A stretch of 64,000 bases of DNA, from assembly GCF_021390335.1 (NCBI RefSeq), contig NZ_JAJUXK010000006.1, positions 388,902 through 452,901 of the forward strand. The letters are read 5' to 3'. This document shows positions 24,801 to 33,063 of this stretch, one piece after another; position 1 is the stretch's first letter; the number at the start of each line of letters is the position of its first letter. Under the pieces are notes generated by a model. It ran no database searches. It saw only the letters and a program-made list of their open reading frames with translations, and was not told the origin of the DNA. The DNA is from Dyadobacter sp. CY343 (GTDB lineage: Bacteria > Bacteroidota > Bacteroidia > Cytophagales > Spirosomataceae). Both the position numbers and the translations under genes were made by a program.

Positions 24801-25745
24801 TCAGCTGACCGGACTATCCAGTATAAATTTCCTTTTGTTCCTGTAAAGCCTGGTTGCCCCTGTTTTCAAAACTTCCAGATACACGTGCATATTCTTCGAT
24901 TCCCCCTGTCCGTAAATGATACCATCCATATTTTTTAATGCATCAGCCAGCTCTTCGTCTGCAATAGCGTCCAGAATTTCGCGGGTAGTATAAGTGGCAA
25001 AAGGTAGCTTTTCGAGCCGTTCCAGGTAATTTTTCCAGACAATAATCGCCTTTTCCGCGTCTTTGATATTCTTTCTCTCACGTGCGTTTCTCATCAATCG
25101 ATTGAAAGACCTGACATATTCCAAATGCCGGCGCTGCAATTTAATAAGCTGCCATTGTTTGTAAATATCGTGACCAAAAACCCAATAAATACTTCCCGAC
25201 ACGCCGATAATCAATGCGATTACGCCGATCAGGATAGAGAAATTGAATTCGGAACCCAGCGGATGCAAGCCCGTTTCAGGGGTTAAAGTGCCTTTTGCAT
25301 CCGGTTTAATGAGATTAGTACTGATTAGAAACACCGAGTCGGGAGCTGTATAAACGGCTGTGCAGTCCTTTTTACCAAAAACAAAAACGGGCAAACGCAG
25401 TGATTGTTTTGGAGTAACATCAAAAGAAATCAAATGGTAAACTGCACTGTCGAGCGTACCTTTTTCATCCGTATTAGAGACGAAATTCCTTTTTTCAATG
25501 ATTTCAAAAGGAGAAAAGTCGTAGGTTGAATCGGGGAAGAAAACTTCCGTTCCGGGGTTGTGTTTTACGCTGAGGGAAAAGTAAACGGGCTTTCCGACCT
25601 CAATACTATCTGTCAGAAATACCCCGGACGGACGGACCCCGGAAGTACGAACCCTCTGAGAAAGTGCAGCTGTGTCCAGGCAAAGCATAAATACCGATAA
25701 AACGGCGATCCCACGAAGTGTATCAACGAAATTACTTCTTGCCAT
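24801..25745 (-). CDS. Hypothetical BatD-like membrane protein
   Basis: A 314-residue protein in the Bat operon. It has a signal peptide (residues 1-29, FMLCLDTAALSQ), a beta-rich periplasmic region with a DxSPFEIIEKRNFVSN segment (up to ~170), a membrane segment at ~172-192 (FSILIGVIALIIGVSGSIYW), and a charged helical cytoplasmic C-terminal half. I do not recognise a named family; the position between DUF58 and VWA genes makes a BatD-like role likely. It starts 4 bases after the DUF58 stop and 8 bases before BatA. Confidence 0.75.
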   Translation of the reverse strand: MARSNFVDTLRGIAVLSVFMLCLDTAALSQRVRTSGVRPSGVFLTDSIEVGKPVYFSLSVKHNPGTEVFFPDSTYDFSPFEIIEKRNFVSNTDEKGTLDSAVYHLISFDVTPKQSLRLPVFVFGKKDCTAVYTAPDSVFLISTNLIKPDAKGTLTPETGLHPLGSEFNFSILIGVIALIIGVSGSIYWVFGHDIYKQWQLIKLQRRHLEYVRSFNRLMRNARERKNIKDAEKAIIVWKNYLERLEKLPFATYTTREILDAIADEELADALKNMDGIIYGQGESKNMHVYLEVLKTGATRLYRNKRKFILDSPVS

Positions 25746-25749
25746 TTTA

Positions 25750-26637
25750 TTACTGTGCTGCGCTGCTTTTTGTATAACGCCTTACTTTAAATAAATGGAT
25801 CAAGGCCGGTATATAATCCTCCTGGGTGTTGATCGCGATGTAATCGGCTCTGTTTTGGTGGCAAAGTCGTTTCAACTCAGAACTTCTCTGGTCAAACCGG
25901 CTGCTCATTTCCTGGCGATAGTGTTTGGAAGAAGTATTAACCCACACCGTACTCTGCTTCTCTGCATCGAAAAGGGGAATAATACCCAGTCCCGGCAGAT
26001 TTATCTCGCGTGAATCGTACAAATGGATCACGATGAGATCGTGCTTTCTTGCGAGCGCTTTCAGGCTATGATGGTAATTATTATCGATAAAATCGGAGAT
26101 CAGAAAGATCAGACTGCGCCGCTTAAGAACATTTAACGTGACTAAAATCGCGTCGGCAATATTGGTTTTAGTCGATTCCGGTACCAGTTTGTAAAGTTCC
26201 GAAATGACCCCGTAACCATGTTTCATTCCGTCAGAAGGCCGGATATATCTTTCATTCCGATCGGAAAAACACAGCAGCCCAACGCGGGTCGCTTCCTGGA
26301 TCGCAGACAATGTTAGTACGCCGCAAATTTCCTTCGCAATATCAATTTTAAGCCTTTTTACCTCTCCAACGTGCTGTGAGGCACTTACATCGAGCATGAA
26401 GAAGGCGGTTTGCTCTTTATCTTCCTTGAAAATCTTGATAAATGTGCCGTGACCCTTGGCAGAGGTATTCCAATCTATCGCCCTGACGTCGTCGCCGTAC
26501 TGGTATAGCCGCAAATCGTCGAACTCCAGACCAGAACCTTTGAACACCGAGTGAAAATTCCCGTGACGCTCGCTGGTTACGGCTTTTCGCATACGGATTT
26601 CGTATTTTCTCAGCTTTCCCAGGAATTGTTCAAACAT
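25750..26637 (-). CDS. DUF58 domain-containing protein
   Basis: A 295-residue protein. The DUF58 signature GSGLEFDDLRLYQYGDDVRAIDWN near residue 35-60 is clear, followed by a VWA-like fold (MLDVSASQHVG) with a partial metal motif. DUF58 proteins usually sit beside MoxR ATPases and VWA proteins, where they form envelope chaperone complexes; here the next two genes are BatD-like and BatA-like. It is the first gene of the three-gene operon, with 4 and 8 base gaps downstream. The usual upstream MoxR gene is absent, and the upstream neighbour is a divergent lipoprotein gene. Confidence 0.92.
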   Translation of the reverse strand: MFEQFLGKLRKYEIRMRKAVTSERHGNFHSVFKGSGLEFDDLRLYQYGDDVRAIDWNTSAKGHGTFIKIFKEDKEQTAFFMLDVSASQHVGEVKRLKIDIAKEICGVLTLSAIQEATRVGLLCFSDRNERYIRPSDGMKHGYGVISELYKLVPESTKTNIADAILVTLNVLKRRSLIFLISDFIDNNYHHSLKALARKHDLIVIHLYDSREINLPGLGIIPLFDAEKQSTVWVNTSSKHYRQEMSSRFDQRSSELKRLCHQNRADYIAINTQEDYIPALIHLFKVRRYTKSSAAQ

Positions 26638-26733
26638 AAGTTTTGCGAAAAAATTATCACCTTTGTCACCGGTTCTATCTAAACAAAGATAGGAATTTTG
26701 ATAGTGTTGCTGCTTTTAGCCACTAATATACCT

Positions 26734-27081
26734 ATGCGTCTCGCTTCTTTCTTGCTTTTTTGCCTGGTTATATCGGGTTGTTCCAAAGAGGAAAAACCAC
26801 CTGCCAATACATTGCCGGAAGATAAAATGGCTACGATACTGGCGGATATTCACTTGGCCGAATCGCGCGTGAACCGGCTTCAATTGCGCTCACTGGATTC
26901 TTCTCTGATGATATTCGGGCAGTTGAAGGCAGATATCTGGAAAAAACACAAAGTGGATACGTTGACTTACAGCAAAAGCTATTCTTACTATATGTCACAC
27001 CCGCAGATCATGACGCGCATTTACGAAAAAGTAAATAAGAAAATTGAGATTCGGGAGAAAAATAATGATATTAAGCTCTAA
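26734..27081 (+). CDS. DUF4296 lipoprotein
   Basis: A 115-residue lipoprotein. The N-terminal MRLASFLLFCLVISGC is a lipoprotein signal peptide with lipobox VISG-C, so it is membrane-anchored through the cysteine. The DUF4296 core is DKMATILADIHLAESRVNR. I place the start at ATG 26734; the frame runs upstream to a TTG at 26698 but that would put 12 extra residues before the signal peptide. It is divergent from the DUF58 gene and followed by a mannosyltransferase-like gene on the same strand. Function is unknown. Confidence 0.85.
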   Translation: MRLASFLLFCLVISGCSKEEKPPANTLPEDKMATILADIHLAESRVNRLQLRSLDSSLMIFGQLKADIWKKHKVDTLTYSKSYSYYMSHPQIMTRIYEKVNKKIEIREKNNDIKL

Positions 27082-27129
27082 ATTTTATCCACTTTAAGAT
27101 CAAGCATTTAACTAAATCAGCCCTGTCCT

Positions 27130-27864
27130 GTGAATAATTGTATTGTAGTAATCCCAACCTACAACGAGATTGAAAATGTTGAAGCGATCATTCGCAAAGT
27201 ATTCAGCCTGGCACACCCTTTCGATTTGCTGATCATCGACGATGGTTCGCCCGACGGAACTGCCAATGTTGTTAAAACACTCATGAATGAATATCCCGGC
27301 CTTCATATTGCAGAAAGGAAAGGCAAGCTGGGATTGGGTACCGCTTACATCCACGGTTTTAAATGGGCGCTGGAAAGGGGTTACGAATACATTTTCGAGA
27401 TGGACGCTGATTTTTCCCACCCCCCCGAAGACCTGCTCAAATTATACAAAGCGTGCGCGATCGACGGGCACGATGTGGCGATCGGATCGAGGTATATTAC
27501 GGGTGTAAATGTAGTTAACTGGCCGATTAACAGGGTATTAATGTCTTATTTCGCAGGAACTTACGTGAGAACCATAACCGGCATGAAAATTATGGACCCG
27601 ACTGCCGGCTTCATTTGCTACACTGCCAAAGTACTCCGCGCGATCAACCTGGATAATATCCGTTTTATCGGCTACGCATTCCAGATCGAAATGAAGTTCA
27701 ATTCCTGGAAATATGGCTTCGACATCACGGAAGTGCCGATCATTTTCACAGATCGCACGAAAGGCGCTTCTAAAATGTCGAGAGGTATTTTTAAAGAAGC
27801 TGTTTTGGGTGTGATCAACCTTAAAATTGGCAGCTATTTCAAGCGTTATACTGTCAAGCATTAA
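27130..27864 (+). CDS. Polyprenol monophosphomannose synthase-like glycosyltransferase
   Basis: A 244-residue GT2-family enzyme with no membrane segment. DDGSPDGTANVV, EMDADFSHPPEDL and GSRYITGVNVVNWP near residue 120 are the dolichol/polyprenol-phosphate-mannose synthase signature (DPM1). It would transfer mannose from GDP-mannose to a polyprenyl-phosphate carrier, giving a lipid-linked donor for protein or lipid mannosylation. It starts at GTG 27130 (MNNCIVVIPTYNE). Its last 11 bases overlap the M20 gene on the other strand. A separate GT-C enzyme to use the product could be the polytopic protein at 8371. Confidence 0.9.
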   Translation: MNNCIVVIPTYNEIENVEAIIRKVFSLAHPFDLLIIDDGSPDGTANVVKTLMNEYPGLHIAERKGKLGLGTAYIHGFKWALERGYEYIFEMDADFSHPPEDLLKLYKACAIDGHDVAIGSRYITGVNVVNWPINRVLMSYFAGTYVRTITGMKIMDPTAGFICYTAKVLRAINLDNIRFIGYAFQIEMKFNSWKYGFDITEVPIIFTDRTKGASKMSRGIFKEAVLGVINLKIGSYFKRYTVKH

Positions 27865-29047
27865 GTTCTGAAATAGCGAGCCAGCTCATCAGGCCGGTCG
27901 AAATTTCCAATGCGCTTTCGTCGATATCAAAAGTCGGGGTATGTACTCCGGAAATGATTCCGCGCTCCTCATTTCTGGTTCCTAGCCTGTAAAAGCAGGA
28001 ATTTACCACCTGTGAATAGAATGCGAAATCTTCTCCCGCCATCCAAAGGTCGAGGTCGATCACATTTTCTGCGCCTACATAGCCGGTAGCGGCTGTGCGC
28101 ACCCGGCGGGTCAGTTCGGGATGATTTTTTAGAAAAGGATATCCTTTCACAATCTCAAAATCACAACTTCCGCCCATTGCTTCGGCAATATTCTCTGCCA
28201 TTTTCTTCATTCTCCGCAATCCATCCTCGCGCCATTCTTCATCCATACAACGCCACGTTCCCTGAATGGTCACTTCGTTTGGAATTACATTGGTAACACC
28301 GTCTGCAATGAATCTGCCGAATGAAAGAACCGCAGGATTAGCAGGGTTTCTATTGCGGCTGATAATCTGCTGCAATGCTACTATAATATGCGATGCCATT
28401 AAAACCGGGTCAATCAGCTGGTGAGGTGCAGCGGCATGCCCGCCTTTTCCTTTTACGGTCAAATAAAGTTCGTCGGTGCTCGCCATATACATACCTTCCC
28501 GGAAACCGATTTTACCTACGGGAATATTAGGTGCAACGTGCTGGCCAACCATACTCGCTGGTCTTGGATTTTCCAGTACGCCTTCCTTGATCATTAAAGA
28601 AGCCCCGCCCGGCGCTTTTTCCTCGGCCGGCTGGAATATCAGTTTGACAGTACCTTCAAAATCGTCTTTAATCCGGTGCAATATCCGCGCAGTCCCGAGC
28701 AGCGACGAAGTATGTACATCGTGCCCGCATGCGTGCATTACCCCGGGAACAGTGGATTTGTAGGGCACGTCATTTGCTTCCAGAATAGGCAATGCATCCA
28801 TATCAGCGCGCAAGCCCACTACTTTTTTACCCGGATTCTTGCCCTCAATAATCGCCACAACGCCCGTACCGGCAATACCTTCTTCGGGCTGCAAACCAAT
28901 GGCAGTCAGTTCAGCAGCGACATATTTGGCTGTTTTAAATTCTTCAAAAGACAATTCGGGATTGCTGTGAAGGTGGCGGCGATGCGCGATAATAGCTGCT
29001 GACTGGTCCTTTGCAAGCGCCTTGATTTTTTCCTGAAGCTGAGACAT
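27854..29047 (-). CDS. M20-family amidohydrolase (peptidase/aminoacylase type)
   Basis: A 397-residue metal-dependent hydrolase. Conserved ligand regions are DMDALPI near residue 80, HACGHDVHTSSLLG near 100, and PAEEKAPGG near 130, with WMAGEDFAFYSQ near 345. The family removes acyl groups or cleaves amide bonds in N-acyl-amino acids and short peptides (hippuricase, IAA-amino-acid hydrolase); the substrate is not set by sequence. I start at ATG 29047 (MSQLQEKIKAL); a TTG ten codons upstream is less likely. It is convergent with the polyprenol-mannose synthase gene with an 11-base overlap. Confidence 0.92.
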   Translation of the reverse strand: MSQLQEKIKALAKDQSAAIIAHRRHLHSNPELSFEEFKTAKYVAAELTAIGLQPEEGIAGTGVVAIIEGKNPGKKVVGLRADMDALPILEANDVPYKSTVPGVMHACGHDVHTSSLLGTARILHRIKDDFEGTVKLIFQPAEEKAPGGASLMIKEGVLENPRPASMVGQHVAPNIPVGKIGFREGMYMASTDELYLTVKGKGGHAAAPHQLIDPVLMASHIIVALQQIISRNRNPANPAVLSFGRFIADGVTNVIPNEVTIQGTWRCMDEEWREDGLRRMKKMAENIAEAMGGSCDFEIVKGYPFLKNHPELTRRVRTAATGYVGAENVIDLDLWMAGEDFAFYSQVVNSCFYRLGTRNEERGIISGVHTPTFDIDESALEISTGLMSWLAISELNA

Positions 29048-29205
29048 AGGGAAGCTGATTCTTACTTTAATGGGCAATTAACGATAACAAACCTGCCAAA
29101 GTTAAGTATAAATAGGTTGCTGTGAAGGGTCGTCGTCACAACTGTATTTGCCGGTCCTTTTGGTAAGAAGGCGCCTAACATTGAATGTTGTATGAAGAAA
29201 AAAGG

Positions 29206-29213
29206 TAATTTTG
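29206..29213 (+). promoter_or_regulatory. Probable -7 element before the methyltransferase gene
   Basis: TAATTTTG matches TAnnTTTG and ends 31 bases before the ATG at 29245. A TTG sits 22 bases upstream (29181-29183), slightly more than the usual spacing. The rest of the 29048-29244 spacer shows nothing else. Confidence 0.5.
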
Positions 29214-29244
29214 ACCAGACATGAATTAATCAGCAAAGCACAAA

Positions 29245-30126
29245 ATGAATCATAAGGAGTTTTTAGAATCGTTGGTTTGTCCGCTCACAGGCACTCCGTT
29301 GACACTATCGGAAGATCAGAAAACATTGACGAGCGAAGATGGTACTGTGTATGAAGTAGGCGATACAGGAATTGTTAATATGTTGTATCCCAAAGAATTA
29401 CTTCCAGAAGATGCCCGCGAGCAATACCTCTACGATCAGGCATTTCTTCGTTACGACAAAGGTGTTTCCTGGGTTTTTGAAACGCTAAACCACTCTGACG
29501 AAGCTGCTACCAGAAAATTCTTTATTGATCTGATGGAATTGAAACCTGGTATGAAAGCGCTGGAAGTCGGCGCCGGAACAGGTAAAGATTCAGCTTTGAT
29601 CCTGGATAAAGTTCGTCCGGGAGGAACCGCTGTTTTGTCGGATCTTTCTCCGAATATGTTGAAACTGGCTCAGGAAAAGCTTAATACGGATGATGTTAAT
29701 GCGCATTACTTCCTTGGAAACGGCTCTTACCTGCCTTTTGCAGACGATACCTTTGACGCTGTTTTTCACTTTGGAGGAATCAATACTTTCTCGGAGCGCA
29801 AAAGGGCTTTTGACGAGCTGACCCGCGTGGTTCGTCCTGGTGGGAAAGTGGTTGTGGGAGATGAAAGTGTAGCGCCGTGGCTTCGGAATACGCCTACTTA
29901 TGCAACGTTATTGAAAGCAAACCCGCTTTTCAGAGCTGAGGTACCTTTGGAGGATCTGCCTGCGAATATTGAGAATTTCAAACTGCACTACATCTTTGGT
30001 AACGCATTTTACGTAATGGAATATAAGGTTACGTCTACTGCACCTGAAATTGACATTGACCTGCCGATACCAGGCAAAGATTTTGTCGATAACTGGCGTC
30101 TGCGTGCTGAAAAAGCGGTTGACTAA
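29245..30126 (+). CDS. Class I SAM-dependent methyltransferase with Trm112-like N-terminus
   Basis: A 293-residue protein. Residues ~8-52 resemble a Trm112-like zinc-ribbon segment (SLVCPLTGTPLTLSED, then DTGIVNMLYP), but only one of the usual four cysteines is present. The methyltransferase domain follows: the SAM-binding GAGTGKDSALIL near residue 115, then DLSPNML and a beta sheet with FGGIN and GGKVVVGDE. The substrate is not predictable, but fused Trm112 regions often sit on enzymes for quinone or lipid methylation. It is the first of six genes on the plus strand (29245-33828) that may modify a surface glycan. Confidence 0.88.
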   Translation: MNHKEFLESLVCPLTGTPLTLSEDQKTLTSEDGTVYEVGDTGIVNMLYPKELLPEDAREQYLYDQAFLRYDKGVSWVFETLNHSDEAATRKFFIDLMELKPGMKALEVGAGTGKDSALILDKVRPGGTAVLSDLSPNMLKLAQEKLNTDDVNAHYFLGNGSYLPFADDTFDAVFHFGGINTFSERKRAFDELTRVVRPGGKVVVGDESVAPWLRNTPTYATLLKANPLFRAEVPLEDLPANIENFKLHYIFGNAFYVMEYKVTSTAPEIDIDLPIPGKDFVDNWRLRAEKAVD

Positions 30127-30179
30127 CTCTTGCATTTCGGTCTCGATTTTACATTCATCAATCAGAATAAGACGATTTC

Positions 30180-31115
30180 ATGTGGGTTAAAAAAGGAGTT
30201 ATATATAAACCTGACGGGAGCATGCCGCACAGCCTCTCCCACGCGCAGGTTCCTTACGCATACAAGCATAAAGATTTTCTACGCATCTATTTCTCGACCC
30301 GTGACGCGAGTACTCAATCCCGGCCGACCTTCATAGATGTTGACTACGACGATCCAAAAAAGATCCTTTACATTCACGACAAGCCCGTTTTAGAACTTGG
30401 CGGCCCCGGCGAATACGATGAAACCGGCGCAATGCCAGCGTGGTTTGTAGACCGGCCAAATGGAGATATCTGGCTGTATTACACCGGCTGGAACCGTACG
30501 CACAATTCCTACCGGCTTTCGATGGGATTAGCGGAAAGCCTTGATGGAGGTTTGACGTTTAAGAAAAAATTCGTCGGACCAATTATGGACCGCAGCATTC
30601 AAAACCCGCTTTGGGCTGCGCAGCCTTCGGTATTGATCGACGAAGATGGTACCTGGCGGATGTGGTACATTTCAGGTCACAAATGCGAATGGATCCACGA
30701 CTATCCTGAACCTTACTATCGTGCACAATCGGCCACTTCGAAGGATGGTATTCACTGGGAGATCAGTGATATTCCTACGCTTGATTTTGACGATTTTCTG
30801 CACGCAGTAGGCCGGCCAAGCGTTTTTAAGGAAGATGGACTTTACAAAATGTACTATTCCTACCGCCACTCACGTGACTACCGCACCGATCGTAACCAGA
30901 GCTATAGACTCGGTTACGCGGAATCTGTAGACGGAACTAACTGGGAGCGGAAAGATCATTTGGTAGGAATTGCAAAATCCGACAACCCGGAAGATTTCGA
31001 CTATGAAATGATCGATTATGCAAATTTTTATCAGCATAATGGGAAGCGGTATTTGTTATATAACGGAAATGGCTTTGGTGCGGCAGGTTTTGCTTACGCA
31101 GTTTGGGAAGATTAA
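30180..31115 (+). CDS. Five-bladed beta-propeller glycosidase-like protein
   Basis: A 311-residue protein without signal peptide. Repeated blade motifs of the GH32/43/130-type propeller are visible: DETGAMPAWFVDRPNGDIWLYYTGW, WAAQPSVLIDEDGTWRMWYISG and VGRPSVFKEDGLYKMYYSYR. The propeller family includes glycoside hydrolases and phosphorylases; catalytic residues cannot be assigned by eye. A cytosolic location and its place between a methyltransferase and a dioxygenase favour a sugar-nucleotide or glycan-modification role over extracellular degradation. It starts 53 bases after the methyltransferase stop and ends 27 bases before PhyH. Confidence 0.8.
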   Translation: MWVKKGVIYKPDGSMPHSLSHAQVPYAYKHKDFLRIYFSTRDASTQSRPTFIDVDYDDPKKILYIHDKPVLELGGPGEYDETGAMPAWFVDRPNGDIWLYYTGWNRTHNSYRLSMGLAESLDGGLTFKKKFVGPIMDRSIQNPLWAAQPSVLIDEDGTWRMWYISGHKCEWIHDYPEPYYRAQSATSKDGIHWEISDIPTLDFDDFLHAVGRPSVFKEDGLYKMYYSYRHSRDYRTDRNQSYRLGYAESVDGTNWERKDHLVGIAKSDNPEDFDYEMIDYANFYQHNGKRYLLYNGNGFGAAGFAYAVWED

Positions 31116-31142
31116 TTACTTCAACATCACACGATCAACACA

Positions 31143-31961
31143 ATGAGTACACTTCAGGAACAGTTTAATAATGATGGATATGTCCTTTTGAGAAATTTTC
31201 TCGACAAAGACATTATCAATACCATATATACAGACGCCCGCAAAATTTTCGCGGCTCAGATCAAACGCGTAACCGGCAAATCGGTGGATATCGACGACCG
31301 CGATGCATTTGAGAATGCAATGTTCGAGTTTTTCGAGAAAGATTTCAATGCATTTGTAAACACTGGAAAAACGGTGCAGCACACATTTTCGCTGCATAGG
31401 CTTGGTGTAGACCCTATTATTGAAAATGTGCTGAAACAAGTCGGACTCTCCAACCCTATTATCGGGGCGCGGGCAGCAATGCAGTTCAATAGCCGGTTTT
31501 TGTCCAAAGACGGCAGCAAGCACTGGAAACTCGACGCGCATCAGGATTGGCGCACTGGCCAGGGTTCTCTCGATAGTACTGTGATCTGGTTCCCAATGGT
31601 TGATGCTGGCGCGGATATTGGCGCATTACAGGTAATTCCGGGCAGCCACAAAACGGGTTTAAGAGAATCTTCGACTTCGGGTTACCAGGGCGGAATTACT
31701 GCTGAGCTTAAAGACGAAGATTTCGTGCAGACCGAGTTCCAAGTTGGCGACATTCTCGTTTTCTCTGCATTTCTGATACACCAGTCCGGAAACAATATCA
31801 CTAACAATATCCGCTGGTCTGTTCAGCTGCGCTACAATAACCTCGACGAGCCAACATTTATCGAGCGCGGATACCCGATGGCATATATTTACAAACCGGA
31901 AACCGAGCTGGTAACGCCCGATTTCCCAAGTGTGGAGCAGTTGAAGGTGGTTTTTAGTTAA
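31143..31961 (+). CDS. Phytanoyl-CoA dioxygenase (PhyH) family protein
   Basis: A 272-residue Fe(II)/2-oxoglutarate oxygenase. The HxD iron motif is in AHQDWR (His ~134), followed by GSLDSTVIWFPMVDA and the distal His in FLIHQSGNN (~213); the arginine for 2-oxoglutarate binding is near RWSVQLRYN. PhyH-family members hydroxylate lipids, amino acids or sugars; in glycan clusters they may modify a sugar residue or lipid carrier. It starts 27 bases after the propeller gene and ends 2 bases before DUF2283, so it is in a tight operon. Confidence 0.88.
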   Translation: MSTLQEQFNNDGYVLLRNFLDKDIINTIYTDARKIFAAQIKRVTGKSVDIDDRDAFENAMFEFFEKDFNAFVNTGKTVQHTFSLHRLGVDPIIENVLKQVGLSNPIIGARAAMQFNSRFLSKDGSKHWKLDAHQDWRTGQGSLDSTVIWFPMVDAGADIGALQVIPGSHKTGLRESSTSGYQGGITAELKDEDFVQTEFQVGDILVFSAFLIHQSGNNITNNIRWSVQLRYNNLDEPTFIERGYPMAYIYKPETELVTPDFPSVEQLKVVFS

Positions 31962-31963
31962 AT

Positions 31964-32188
31964 ATGGACATAAGATATTTTCAAGACACAGATACACTCT
32001 TACTGGTTTTTAATCAGAATGAGGTAGTTGCTACGGATGATTTGAATGAGAATATGCTTGTTGACCGGGATATAAATGGAAATCCAGTTTCCCTAACAAT
32101 TGAACATGCCACTACGCTGACGAATGTAAATGGTCTGTCATTTCAGCAAATCAGTGGCGACACTGTGAAAGAATTGGTTACCATTTAA
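31964..32188 (+). CDS. DUF2283 family small protein
   Basis: A 74-residue protein. The pattern IRYFQDTDTLLLVFN and NMLVDRDINGNPVSLTIEHA matches DUF2283 (small all-beta proteins with a Y-D-Tx-L and vD-x-G-x-IE framework). The function is unknown. It starts 2 bases after the PhyH stop and ends 6 bases before a GT2 gene, so it is embedded in the putative glycan-modification operon. Its tight spacing and conserved family pattern argue that it is a real gene despite its size. Confidence 0.8.
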   Translation: MDIRYFQDTDTLLLVFNQNEVVATDDLNENMLVDRDINGNPVSLTIEHATTLTNVNGLSFQQISGDTVKELVTI

Positions 32189-32194
32189 AAATAC

Positions 32195-33025
32195 ATGAAA
32201 GTTTCAGTTTGCGTTCCTGCATACAATCACGCAAAGTACATTGCGCAGATGCTTGATGGCGCTTTGATGCAGCAGACTAATTTTGAGTTTGAAATTGTGA
32301 TTGGCGACGATGCTTCTACGGATCGTACGCAGGACATTATAAGAGAATATGATAGGAAAAGGCCCGGAATCATCCGGGCTTTTCTGCATTCTGAGAACCA
32401 GGGACCAAGCGAGCCGCGTGAATTTGCAGGGAGAAACAATGTACTTCAACTGATCAAAGCGTGCAAAGGGGAATTTGTGGCGATGTGTGAAGGCGATGAT
32501 TTCTGGACTGACCCTTTAAAGCTTCAAAAACAGGTCGATTATCTTGAGCAAAATCCGGAAATCAGCATTTGTCACCATAATATGCGGGTGATTTACGAAG
32601 ACGGATCTCCCGAACATCTTTTTAATAACCCCGATCAGAAAGCGATTTCTACAATTGAGGATATTCTGGAAGACAAGTGGTTTTTTGCGACTGCGAGTTG
32701 GATGTACCGAAATTACTTTTTGAATAATGACTTTGCAGAGTGGCATTCAAGAGCTGCTGCGGGCGACTGGGCAATTATGATCCAGCTGGCAGCTCAGGGA
32801 AAAATCGGGTATTTGGCTGATGTAATGGGCGTTTACCGAAAGCATAGTGCAGGATTGAGTAACATCCACTCGCAGACAAATTTGAAGTTCCTGAAAAACA
32901 GAAAGGAAATGTTTGAAAACGTAGATAAATGGCTGGCATACAAATATCATAACACAGCTCAGGCCACCATCTCACGGTATGAACAAGAGCTTTCACGGCT
33001 CGAAAAAATTGGCGGTTCGAATTAA
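32195..33025 (+). CDS. Family 2 glycosyltransferase
   Basis: A 276-residue GT2 enzyme. The N-terminal VSVCVPAYNHAKYIAQMLDG, VIGDDASTDRTQDI, and the metal-binding EGDDFWTDPLKL near residue 95-105 are typical. It transfers a sugar from a nucleotide donor to a growing glycan; donor and acceptor are unknown. It lies 6 bases after DUF2283 and ahead of a second GT2. There is no membrane segment, so it is likely peripheral to the inner face of the cytoplasmic membrane. Confidence 0.92.
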   Translation: MKVSVCVPAYNHAKYIAQMLDGALMQQTNFEFEIVIGDDASTDRTQDIIREYDRKRPGIIRAFLHSENQGPSEPREFAGRNNVLQLIKACKGEFVAMCEGDDFWTDPLKLQKQVDYLEQNPEISICHHNMRVIYEDGSPEHLFNNPDQKAISTIEDILEDKWFFATASWMYRNYFLNNDFAEWHSRAAAGDWAIMIQLAAQGKIGYLADVMGVYRKHSAGLSNIHSQTNLKFLKNRKEMFENVDKWLAYKYHNTAQATISRYEQELSRLEKIGGSN

Positions 33026-33063
33026 TAATCTTTAATTTGTACTGTTTTTACTATTTCACATTT

